A DNA stretch of 64,000 nt from Nocardia albiluteola (GTDB lineage Bacteria; Actinomycetota; Actinomycetes; Mycobacteriales; Mycobacteriaceae), in NCBI RefSeq assembly GCF_018860155.1, contig NZ_JAHKNI010000005.1, positions 1-64,000 on the forward strand, written 5' to 3'. The translations under genes were made by a program, and so were the position numbers. Within the stretch, counting starts at the first letter, position 1, and each line of letters starts with the position of its first letter. The notes beneath the pieces are model-generated. The model was not told the DNA's origin. It was given only the letters and a program-made list of their open reading frames with translations, and did not search any database. Positions 8,400 to 15,352 of the stretch are shown piece after piece.

Positions 8400-9422
8400 C
8401 TACTTTCCGATGGTGGAATTCGCCCAGTCGACGACGGCGGCGTGATAGGCCTGGGTGTTGCGCGCTAGGTTCACCCCGTGGCCGCTGCCGGGCAGCACGA
8501 ACGTGCGCAGCCGCGCCGCGGGACCGAAGAACGGTGCCTCCTCGGCCTGCATGGTGGCCGAGCTCGCGCAGCTGGCGTAGTTCGCGCCGCAGAGCATCCG
8601 GTCCCGTGCGCCGACGACGATGAGAACCGGAACGGTGATGAAATTGGACATGCCGGGCAGTGTGGAGACCATTCCGTCCGGATATTCGGTGAGGGAAAAG
8701 ACCTCTTTATCCTTTTCGTCCAGTGCGAGCACCGCCGGGTCGATATCGCCGGGATCGAAGAAGTCGTGCACGCGCGTACCAGGTCGCGTCGTCAGATAAC
8801 CCGGATCCAGTCCGCGCCCGGCGAATTCGGGATCGCCGGCGGCCGAGTGATAGGTGGCGATCACGCTCAGGGTCTCCGGGACGTTCACCGCGTGCGAATA
8901 ACCGGTCAGCAGTAGGCCGTCGGCATCGTGGTATGCGGTGGACTCCATGATGGAGGTGCCGGAGGTCAGCGAGTGCCCGACGGTGACGACCTTGCCGAAC
9001 GGCGCGGCGCCGTCGAGTCCGTGCTTGGCGTCCTGGACGATGACGTGCAGGTCCTGCGCGGTGCCGGTGGCCGTCAACGTCTCGCTCTGCGGATGGGTGC
9101 TCGCGCCGTTGCCGAGCCGGTCCACCACGAGCGTGGCGTACCCGGCCGCGTTCATCGCCCGGCGGAAGTTGTAGATCTGCGGCTCGTACGGGAAATCCCA
9201 GTAGGTGCCATTGAAATTGGAGCCCGACATCAACACCATGACGGTGTGCGACCCGCCCGGTGGCGTGCACAGGGTCGCGGCCAATCGGCCCTGCGGCACC
9301 GCGATCGGAAAGGAGCGGCAGGAAGCCGGGGCCGAGCCGTTGTCGGCGGCCGCCACGCCGGTTGCGAAGCAGCACAGCATGATTGCGGCGAATATGGTCC
9401 GTGCCCATCTGAAGACTCGCAC
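8400..9422 (-). CDS. Secreted alpha/beta hydrolase
   Basis: Exported hydrolase of 340 residues. A signal peptide spans residues 1-26 (MRVFRWARTIFAAIMLCCFATGVAAA with an AxA cleavage site). The catalytic serine is in VTVGHSLTSG, the acid probably in VGARDRM and the histidine in LPGSGHGVN. The NFNGTYWDFPYEPQIYNF segment near the oxyanion hole is distinctive. Two cysteines in MLCGANYASCASS may form a disulfide. The substrate is unknown. It probably heads a two-gene unit with the prenyltransferase. GTG start with GGGAG eight bases upstream. Confidence 0.8.
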   Translation of the reverse strand: MRVFRWARTIFAAIMLCCFATGVAAADNGSAPASCRSFPIAVPQGRLAATLCTPPGGSHTVMVLMSGSNFNGTYWDFPYEPQIYNFRRAMNAAGYATLVVDRLGNGASTHPQSETLTATGTAQDLHVIVQDAKHGLDGAAPFGKVVTVGHSLTSGTSIMESTAYHDADGLLLTGYSHAVNVPETLSVIATYHSAAGDPEFAGRGLDPGYLTTRPGTRVHDFFDPGDIDPAVLALDEKDKEVFSLTEYPDGMVSTLPGMSNFITVPVLIVVGARDRMLCGANYASCASSATMQAEEAPFFGPAARLRTFVLPGSGHGVNLARNTQAYHAAVVDWANSTIGK

Positions 9423-9567
9423 GCGCAGCGCTCCCTGTGATGAGATGCGAAAGAGTGAGGCCCCACCGGCGCGGGCCGCATTGGATTGTCAGGGCGCAGG
9501 CTATCGGTAGGCGGAGCGTCGTGCAACTACTTCGGCAATTTCCGGGCGTATCGATAGCGTTCGGGCC

Positions 9568-10356
9568 CTACGACTTTCGGCAGATACCGCCGAGTACCAC
9601 CATCCGGGTGTCGGGAAGGTCGTCGCTGAGCCACTGCTGGACCGGCACGATCCCGGGGTCGAGCAGGTCGAAACCCTTGAAGATCGTGGCCACATCGGCG
9701 CGGGAGCGGAAGACGAACTGGGCGGTGCTGCCCACGGTGTCGGTCACGGTCTGCTGCACCCACGTCTTGTCGCTCTCGGTGGCGCCGTGCGTGAATGCCA
9801 CGTAACTGCCCGGCGCCATCACCTCGTGGAGTCGGGCCATCACCTCGGCCGGCTTCTCGTCCTCGAGCACGAAGTGCAGGAGGCCGACGAGCAGTAGCGC
9901 GATCGGCTCGGACAGGTCTATGCCCGCCTCGGGCAGCCGCGCGATGATGTCGTCGGGCTCGCGGAAGTCGCCCAGCATCGGCGTGACACCGGGCAGATCG
10001 CAGAACATCGCGTTGGTGTGCGCGATGACGACCGGGTCGTAATCGATGGAGGCCAGTCGGGAGTCGGGATCGACCGCCATGACCGTCTCGTACACGCTGG
10101 GCGAGGCCGGTATGCCGGACCCGATATCGACGAACTGCCGAATTCCCGTCTCGGCGGCCATCTTTGCCGAACCCGTCAGAAACGCGCGGCTGAGCGTGGC
10201 CAGTGTCCGATTGTCCGGCGCGATGGACAGCATGCGCTGCGCCACCATCCGGTCCGCCTCGTAATTGTCCTTGCCGCCCAGCAGATAGTTGTAGATTCTG
10301 GCGGCGTTCGGCTTGGTCGGATCGACACCCTCCGGTGCCGGCCGGTCGTTCGACAC
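9568..10356 (-). CDS. SAM-dependent methyltransferase, DUF574 family
   Basis: Predicted class I methyltransferase of 262 residues of the actinobacterial DUF574 (Methyltransf_19) family. The family start NAARIYNYLLGGKDNYEADR is exact, followed by the SAM loop FVDIGSGIPASPSVYE and the SIDYDPVVIAH strand that binds the SAM ribose. LLLVGLLHFVLEDEKP is also typical. These genes often accompany DUF397/DUF5753 regulators; their substrate is not known. AGGAGG is four bases before the GTG chosen here; a TTG one codon earlier is too close to it. Confidence 0.9.
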   Translation of the reverse strand: MSNDRPAPEGVDPTKPNAARIYNYLLGGKDNYEADRMVAQRMLSIAPDNRTLATLSRAFLTGSAKMAAETGIRQFVDIGSGIPASPSVYETVMAVDPDSRLASIDYDPVVIAHTNAMFCDLPGVTPMLGDFREPDDIIARLPEAGIDLSEPIALLLVGLLHFVLEDEKPAEVMARLHEVMAPGSYVAFTHGATESDKTWVQQTVTDTVGSTAQFVFRSRADVATIFKGFDLLDPGIVPVQQWLSDDLPDTRMVVLGGICRKS

Positions 10357-10551
10357 CAAACCTCCTCGATATCCACGCCCTTCGGGTCACGACGCACCGA
10401 GAATAGCCGCCGGGATCATGCGACGTACAGTCACCGGAGGGCCTCGTTTTTCCCTGTCGCGAGGGGTGCGGTGCGCACGGTCGGCGCCTCCGGCGCGGTA
10501 CTGCCCGGCATGTCACATTCATGATGCAAGTGTGCTGGTAGACTGTCGGGT

Positions 10552-11028
10552 GTGCTAGGGAAGATGTATGACTCGCAGGTGTGCTCGATCGCCCGCTCGC
10601 TCGAGGTGATCGGCGAACGCTGGAGCCTGCTGATCATTCGCGATGCGCTGTTCGCCGGGGCGACCCGTTACGGCGACTTCCAGCGCAGCCTCGGCATCGC
10701 CACCAATATCCTCAAGTCCCGGCTCGACGGCTTCGTCGAATCCGGAATCATGTACCGCCACAAGTATTCCGAGCAGCCTGAGCTATACGAGTACCTGCTC
10801 ACCGAGAAGGGGCGGGCGCTGGCGCCCGCCCTCGTCGCGCTCACCGAATGGGGTGACCAGTGGGCGACCGACGGCGAGCCGCCGATCCTCTACACCCACT
10901 CGGTGTGCGGGGCTGGAATCACGCACCAGACCGTGTGTGCCCACTGCGGTCGCGTGGACGACCCATCCGAGATCCGGGCCACCATCGGCCCGGGTATGCC
11001 ACCGGAACGAGTCACCGGAAGGGTCTGA
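10552..11028 (+). CDS. HxlR-family winged-helix transcriptional regulator
   Basis: Regulator of 158 residues. The HxlR signature CSIARSLEVIGERWSLLIIR opens the domain, with RYGDFQRSLGIATNILKSRL as recognition helices and LYEYLLTEKGRALAPALVAL as the wing and dimer helix. The C-terminal tail carries four cysteines (CGAGITHQTVCAHCG), which may bind metal or sense redox state as in some HxlR/MarR-type factors; that is an inference. The GTG at 10552 is taken as the start, but an ATG at 10564 preceded closely by AGGG is nearly as good. It is divergent from the DUF574 gene. Confidence 0.85.
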   Translation: MLGKMYDSQVCSIARSLEVIGERWSLLIIRDALFAGATRYGDFQRSLGIATNILKSRLDGFVESGIMYRHKYSEQPELYEYLLTEKGRALAPALVALTEWGDQWATDGEPPILYTHSVCGAGITHQTVCAHCGRVDDPSEIRATIGPGMPPERVTGRV

Positions 11029-11219
11029 AACCCGTTCTGCTGCACGAGGGACGGGCCGAGCGGGCCCTGGCGGAACCGGTGGCCGAGCCCGATGACCTGG
11101 ACGAGCGCGCCATCTGGATCTGGCGGCACTGGTACCTCGCCCTGCATCCCGATGGCCGCCGCACGGAATTCGCCACTGAGAGTCGGCTCATTTCTCGGGG
11201 TGGTAGTGATCGTCCGTAA
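11025..11219 (+). pseudogene. Possible gene remnant
   Basis: Directly after the HxlR stop, one frame reads EPDDLDERAIWIWRHWYLAL and onward with strongly GC-biased third codon positions, as expected of true coding sequence, then stops at 11219. It has no start codon of its own and overlaps the 3' end of the convergent DUF1023 gene by 32 bases. It may be the tail of a decayed gene or a coincidence. No family was recognised. Confidence 0.25.
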
Positions 11220-13152
11220 CACCGGCCGTGGTCTCGCCCGGCACCACCACCTGCCGGCCCTCCCATCCGGCTCGGCCCGGCAGATGAAGCTGGACGACCT
11301 TGTCGGGAGTGGCGACCATGCCGTCTTGGGCCAGGTGGCCGTTGTTCGACACGATGTCGCCCATGGAAAAGAGTGACTCGCTGCCCGGATCGAAGTAGGC
11401 CAGATGGGCGTTGGGGTTGTAGTAGTGCCACGAGTTGAAGCTCGGCGGAGTTTCCGCCTTGAAGCGTGTGGCACCGTATCCCGCCGCGGTGGGGTCGGCA
11501 TCACCGCCCTGGCCGAGAACGTGGCTCATTACATTCAGATAGGCGTGGGCGGGCCGCGCGAGTCCGTCGATGGATGATTCGCCGACATAGACGTGTCCGG
11601 GGGGCAGGTGGAAGTCGGCCGCCTTGTGTGCCAAGTCGGTGCTGACGGGGCCGGCAAGCACAACGTCGTTGACGTGTTGACGTGCGATGCCCGAGACCGC
11701 CGCGTCGGCGACGACGATGGCCCCGGCAGAGTGTCCCACCCAGGTGACATGGGACGGCGAGCCCTGGTGGGTGGCCGCGAGTCCGTTGGTGTCCTGAGCC
11801 AGTAGAATGCCACCGGCGCGTTCGGCTGCGGCCCCGTGGTGGGGTTCGAAAGGGGCAAACGCGACAGCGGTGAGCCCGTTGGGTGGGTCGTCATAGCCCA
11901 TCCAGGCCACGACCGCGGTCTGCCCCGCGTTGGCTCGGTTCGACTCGACGTACAGATTCTGCGCCTCGTGGCTCTGCACGGCCAACCAGCCCTTGTCGGA
12001 TGAGTCGCTGGCTCGCACGCTCTGACTTGCTCCAGGTACCAGAATCGCGGTATTGGCCGCGGTGTCCGGGTTGCCGATAGCGATTGCGGCGCTGCCCTTC
12101 CCGCCGAACGCGAGGGGCTGGTACTTGAACAGGTAAACCGGCGGAGTCTCCGAGGAATGCATGGCCGTGTCCGCACTGCCGTCGGCCTTCAACCCGTCCA
12201 GGACGTTGAGGGCATTGTGGGCGCGCGTGGCTTCGTCAGCCGTCAGGCCGAGCTTCGTGTAGGCGTTCGGGTTTTCCACCAGTGCCCTGAGGGCGCTGGT
12301 GTCGTCCATCGGGTTGCCGACCTTGACGCCATGGACGTTTGCCGCATCCTCCGCCCTGTGGATGTCGTTGTTCATGACCTGCTCGTTCGCGGCGCTGCGA
12401 TCGACCACAGGTATTCCGTTCAGGTTCCCGATCACATCCGGATGTGTGGCCAGGATCGCCTGTTGCGCACCGGCGCCGAGTGAGTTCCACCAGGCGTTGA
12501 CGTGTGCCGGGTTGGTATCGGCCGGTGGCAACTGCGTCGTCGCGGCACCGTCATCGAGATTGACCGACGGGATGTAGCCGGTCGACTCGATATCCGTCAT
12601 CCGGGCGTTCAGCACGTTCTCGTAGTCGTTGACGATGCCGTTCAACTGCTCGCCGACCGTGTGCACCACTTTGGCCGCGTCCTGCTCGATCCCCTGACGC
12701 GTTTCCTCGTAGACGAGGTGGCTGTGCTTCGGTAGCGCGACGATTTCCGAATCGAACTGCTGTACTGAGCGATTGAGCGCCTCGATCGGACCGTACGTGT
12801 TGTTCTGTGCGTCTGCCAGCGCCCCCGCGATCTCCTCCAGATTGACGCCGATTCGATTGAGATTGTCCGCAGTCGGCTTCAGTTCGGTTATCGTGTCGCT
12901 GACAACACGCGAATCATTGATCGCATTACATCCGTTATCGGAGGCGTGCGCATTCTGAAAATGCTTATACGCCTGGGTGAATGCATCATCCGCTTCTTTT
13001 GTGTGCGACCCGCTCACATAGAACGTCTGCGCCAGCAAGCTGATCTGATTCGGCTTGCCCGACAGCAACTGATCCTGCAGCTTCCACGGATCTATTCCCG
13101 CGGCAGCGGTCAGCCCAGGCACGGACAGAGCAACCAGTGTCGGCTCATTCAT
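11188..13152 (-). CDS. DUF1023 alpha/beta hydrolase with WXG-like helical N-terminus
   Basis: Protein of 654 residues. The first about 240 residues are predicted helical (LAQTFYVSGSHTKEADDAF, FDSEIVALPKHSHLVYEETR) and look like the coiled region of type VII secretion-associated proteins. Residues from about 330 form the DUF1023 hydrolase: AILVPGASQSVRASDSSDKG, VVAWMGYDDPPNG, the nucleophile elbow THVGHSAGAIV-like string VTWVGHSAGAIVVADAA, and a late His in FNSWHYYNPNAHLAYFDP. Such proteins are common in mycobacteria and Nocardia and are thought to be lipases or exported enzymes. It starts inside the last codons of the DUF2563 gene (8-bp overlap), so the two are translationally coupled. Confidence 0.85.
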   Translation of the reverse strand: MNEPTLVALSVPGLTAAAGIDPWKLQDQLLSGKPNQISLLAQTFYVSGSHTKEADDAFTQAYKHFQNAHASDNGCNAINDSRVVSDTITELKPTADNLNRIGVNLEEIAGALADAQNNTYGPIEALNRSVQQFDSEIVALPKHSHLVYEETRQGIEQDAAKVVHTVGEQLNGIVNDYENVLNARMTDIESTGYIPSVNLDDGAATTQLPPADTNPAHVNAWWNSLGAGAQQAILATHPDVIGNLNGIPVVDRSAANEQVMNNDIHRAEDAANVHGVKVGNPMDDTSALRALVENPNAYTKLGLTADEATRAHNALNVLDGLKADGSADTAMHSSETPPVYLFKYQPLAFGGKGSAAIAIGNPDTAANTAILVPGASQSVRASDSSDKGWLAVQSHEAQNLYVESNRANAGQTAVVAWMGYDDPPNGLTAVAFAPFEPHHGAAAERAGGILLAQDTNGLAATHQGSPSHVTWVGHSAGAIVVADAAVSGIARQHVNDVVLAGPVSTDLAHKAADFHLPPGHVYVGESSIDGLARPAHAYLNVMSHVLGQGGDADPTAAGYGATRFKAETPPSFNSWHYYNPNAHLAYFDPGSESLFSMGDIVSNNGHLAQDGMVATPDKVVQLHLPGRAGWEGRQVVVPGETTAGVTDDHYHPEK

Positions 13153-13459
13153 GTTCGGCGATCGACCTCATCCGCGTGTAATCAGCCGCTGCCCGATCCG
13201 TCTCTCTGAAACCACTTCTGGAGCTGGTTGCTTTCTCGTAGATACTGGTCAGGTTTTGAAGATGACCGCCGAGCTCACCGATCTGCTGTTTGTGAGCACC
13301 GTGTACGACAACGTGGGCACGCGGGGCGGACTCGGTCTGCCCGAACATGCCGTTCATCGCTTCGGACGATTCGAGATGCTGACGGGCTGCTCGCACATGG
13401 TCAGCGGCCGTATCGGTGTGATAGCTACCGAGGGCGAGCCGATCCAGATCGGCATACAT
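13145..13459 (-). CDS. DUF2563-family small helical protein
   Basis: Protein of 104 residues resembling DUF2563, small helical proteins of mycobacteria and Nocardia with ESX-associated character. It starts MYADLDRLALGSYHTDTAAD, continues with the typical GMFGQTESA segment and ends in a helix rich in charged residues. AAGGA lies six bases before the ATG, which settles the start; longer frames upstream have none. The stop overlaps the start of the DUF1023 hydrolase gene, suggesting a stoichiometric pair, with this protein as a possible export partner or chaperone. That role is inferred from arrangement only. Confidence 0.75.
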   Translation of the reverse strand: MYADLDRLALGSYHTDTAADHVRAARQHLESSEAMNGMFGQTESAPRAHVVVHGAHKQQIGELGGHLQNLTSIYEKATSSRSGFRETDRAAADYTRMRSIAEHE

Positions 13460-13703
13460 ATGCGTCCTTACATCTCGGAACTCGGGCGGAAGCAAGCACG
13501 GTAGTGAGCCCCTCCGAACTGCGCATCTACACGCCATCCACCCCTGGGAGGCCCCGAGCTGCCGCCGACGTGACCAGCGAACTTCCCGCTATTGGAAGTA
13601 CTTAAGACGTTCGCGTCGATCGACCAGCTCGTGGTCGTCGGTTCGCCGTTTCGTACATGGACGGAACATGCGGCGCGGCAATGCAAGTGGTGAACCACCT
13701 GTT

Positions 13704-13717
13704 GATGACAAGTCATC
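13704..13717. promoter_or_regulatory. Candidate operator upstream of the MFS exporter
   Basis: Perfect inverted repeat GATGAC-AA-GTCATC, with another short palindrome GTGGT-GA-ACCAC at 13687-13698, about 100-130 bases before the exporter start. They lie within a 355-bp gap (13460-13814) that shows no gene. Confidence 0.4.
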
Positions 13718-13814
13718 GGTACCTAACCGCGACAGATTCCCCGCCGTCCGGATCTTCCTAGCGTCGTGGTTGTCATTCACAAGCAGCCGATTTCGAAGAT
13801 TCAGGACAGCCGTC

Positions 13815-15257
13815 ATGTCGTCATCCACTCTCCAGAGCCCGGTCGCCGTACCGGCCCGGGCCACCTCCGACCACGCATCGTGGGGCACCCTGCTGGTTCT
13901 GCTCGCCGGAATCTTCATGGCAACCCTCGACTTCTTCATCGTCAATGTCGCGATTCCCGGGACGCAGGCCGATCTGCACGCGAGCAGCGCCGCCATGCAG
14001 TGGGTGGTCGCCGGGTACGGATTGGCCGTTGCGGCGGGTCTGATCACCGGCGGCCGGCTGGGCGACATGTTCGGGCGACGCCGCATGTACGGGCTCGGCA
14101 TGGCGCTGTTCACGGTGGCGTCCATCGTGTGCGCGATGGCGGGCGGCGCGGGTGAGCTGATCGCCGCGCGGGTCGTGCAGGGCGTGGGCATGGCACTGGT
14201 CACGCCGCAGGTGCTCGGCATCATCAGCGTGGTCTTCGCGGGGGCACGGCAGGCCCGAGCCTTCGCGGCCTACGGCCTGACCATGGGCCTGGCCGCGGTG
14301 TTCGGCCAGCTGATCGGTGGCGCGCTGATCCAGGCCGACCTGTTCGGGCTCGGATGGCGGACCATCTATTGGATCAACGTGCCGGTGGGTGTGATCGCGC
14401 TGGCGGTGCTGCGGCGATCGGTGCCCGAGTCGCGCGGTAATGCGGGAACCCGCCTCGACCCCTATGGCGTGGGCCTGATTCTGGCCGCTCTGGTCGCGTT
14501 GGTGCTGCCGCTCATCCAGGGCCGTACGCAAGGCTGGCCCCTGTGGACCTGGCTGTCGCTGGCCACCGCGGCGGTGCTGCTGGGTGTATTCGCTTGGTAC
14601 CAGCGGCGATTGGCCGCCCGCGGCGCCGCGCCGCTGGTCGATCCGACCTTGTTCCGGGACCGTGCGTTCAGCGTGGGCGTGGTGCTCTCGCTGGCCTATC
14701 AGATGACGATGGGTTCGTTCTTCCTCTTCCTGGCGCTGTACCTGCAGCAGGGCCGCGGCATGACGCCGCTGTCCTCGGGTGCGCTGTTCCTGTCGATCGG
14801 CGGCCCGTACATGCTGACTTCTTCGGTGGCCGAACGTCTGGCCGCACGCCTCGGGCGCCAGGTGATCGCGCTCGGCGCGATGATGCAGGGCGCGGGATTG
14901 GTACTGCTGGCGGTGGCTGCCGAGCGCGCGGGCGGGCAGGTGGCTCTGGAGTGGTTGCTGCCTGGTCTCGTAATCGCCGGTGCGGGAATGGGTTTGGCGT
15001 TGGTGCCGGTGCCGGGCGTCGTCCTGGCGGGTGTGGCGCCCGAGCACGCCGCCGCCGCGGGGGGTGTCCTGGCCACGGCGCAGCAGGTCGGTGGTGCACT
15101 GGGCATCGCGGTGGTAGGGATCGTGTTCTACGACCGTCTCGGCGGCACCGGGAATCCGGGACCGGCCTTCGTAGCGAGCCTGGTGCCGATGAGCCTGCTC
15201 TGCCTGATCACCGCGGGACTGGTGCAGCTGCTGCCGAGATCGCGCAGGAAGAGCTGA
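13815..15257 (+). CDS. MFS transporter, DHA2 (14-TMS, EmrB/QacA-like) drug exporter
   Basis: Membrane transporter of 480 residues with about 14 predicted helices. Helix 1 carries the DHA2 motif ATLDFFIVNVAIPGTQ. Motif A is in GGRLGDMFGRRRMYGLGMAL and motif B/C in ARVVQGVGMALVTPQVLG. It should export drugs or metabolites by proton antiport. AGGAC lies eight bases before the chosen ATG; an upstream in-frame extension is poorly supported. A strong terminator follows, and the LAL regulator gene begins 95 bp downstream. Confidence 0.85.
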   Translation: MSSSTLQSPVAVPARATSDHASWGTLLVLLAGIFMATLDFFIVNVAIPGTQADLHASSAAMQWVVAGYGLAVAAGLITGGRLGDMFGRRRMYGLGMALFTVASIVCAMAGGAGELIAARVVQGVGMALVTPQVLGIISVVFAGARQARAFAAYGLTMGLAAVFGQLIGGALIQADLFGLGWRTIYWINVPVGVIALAVLRRSVPESRGNAGTRLDPYGVGLILAALVALVLPLIQGRTQGWPLWTWLSLATAAVLLGVFAWYQRRLAARGAAPLVDPTLFRDRAFSVGVVLSLAYQMTMGSFFLFLALYLQQGRGMTPLSSGALFLSIGGPYMLTSSVAERLAARLGRQVIALGAMMQGAGLVLLAVAAERAGGQVALEWLLPGLVIAGAGMGLALVPVPGVVLAGVAPEHAAAAGGVLATAQQVGGALGIAVVGIVFYDRLGGTGNPGPAFVASLVPMSLLCLITAGLVQLLPRSRRKS

Positions 15258-15271
15258 ACCACGGCAACCGA

Positions 15272-15304
15272 TTCACCCCGGACCCGAAAGGGCTCCGGGG
15301 TGAA
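15272..15304. terminator. Terminator after the MFS gene
   Basis: Perfect 11-bp stem TTCACCCCGGA / TCCGGGGTGAA with an 11-base loop, 15 bases after the exporter stop codon. There is no U tract, as usual in high-GC actinobacteria. Confidence 0.7.
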
Positions 15305-15352
15305 GGGCTTTGGTGAGCCGCACGGACGGTCACCGGCGTACGGTTCGCTCCG

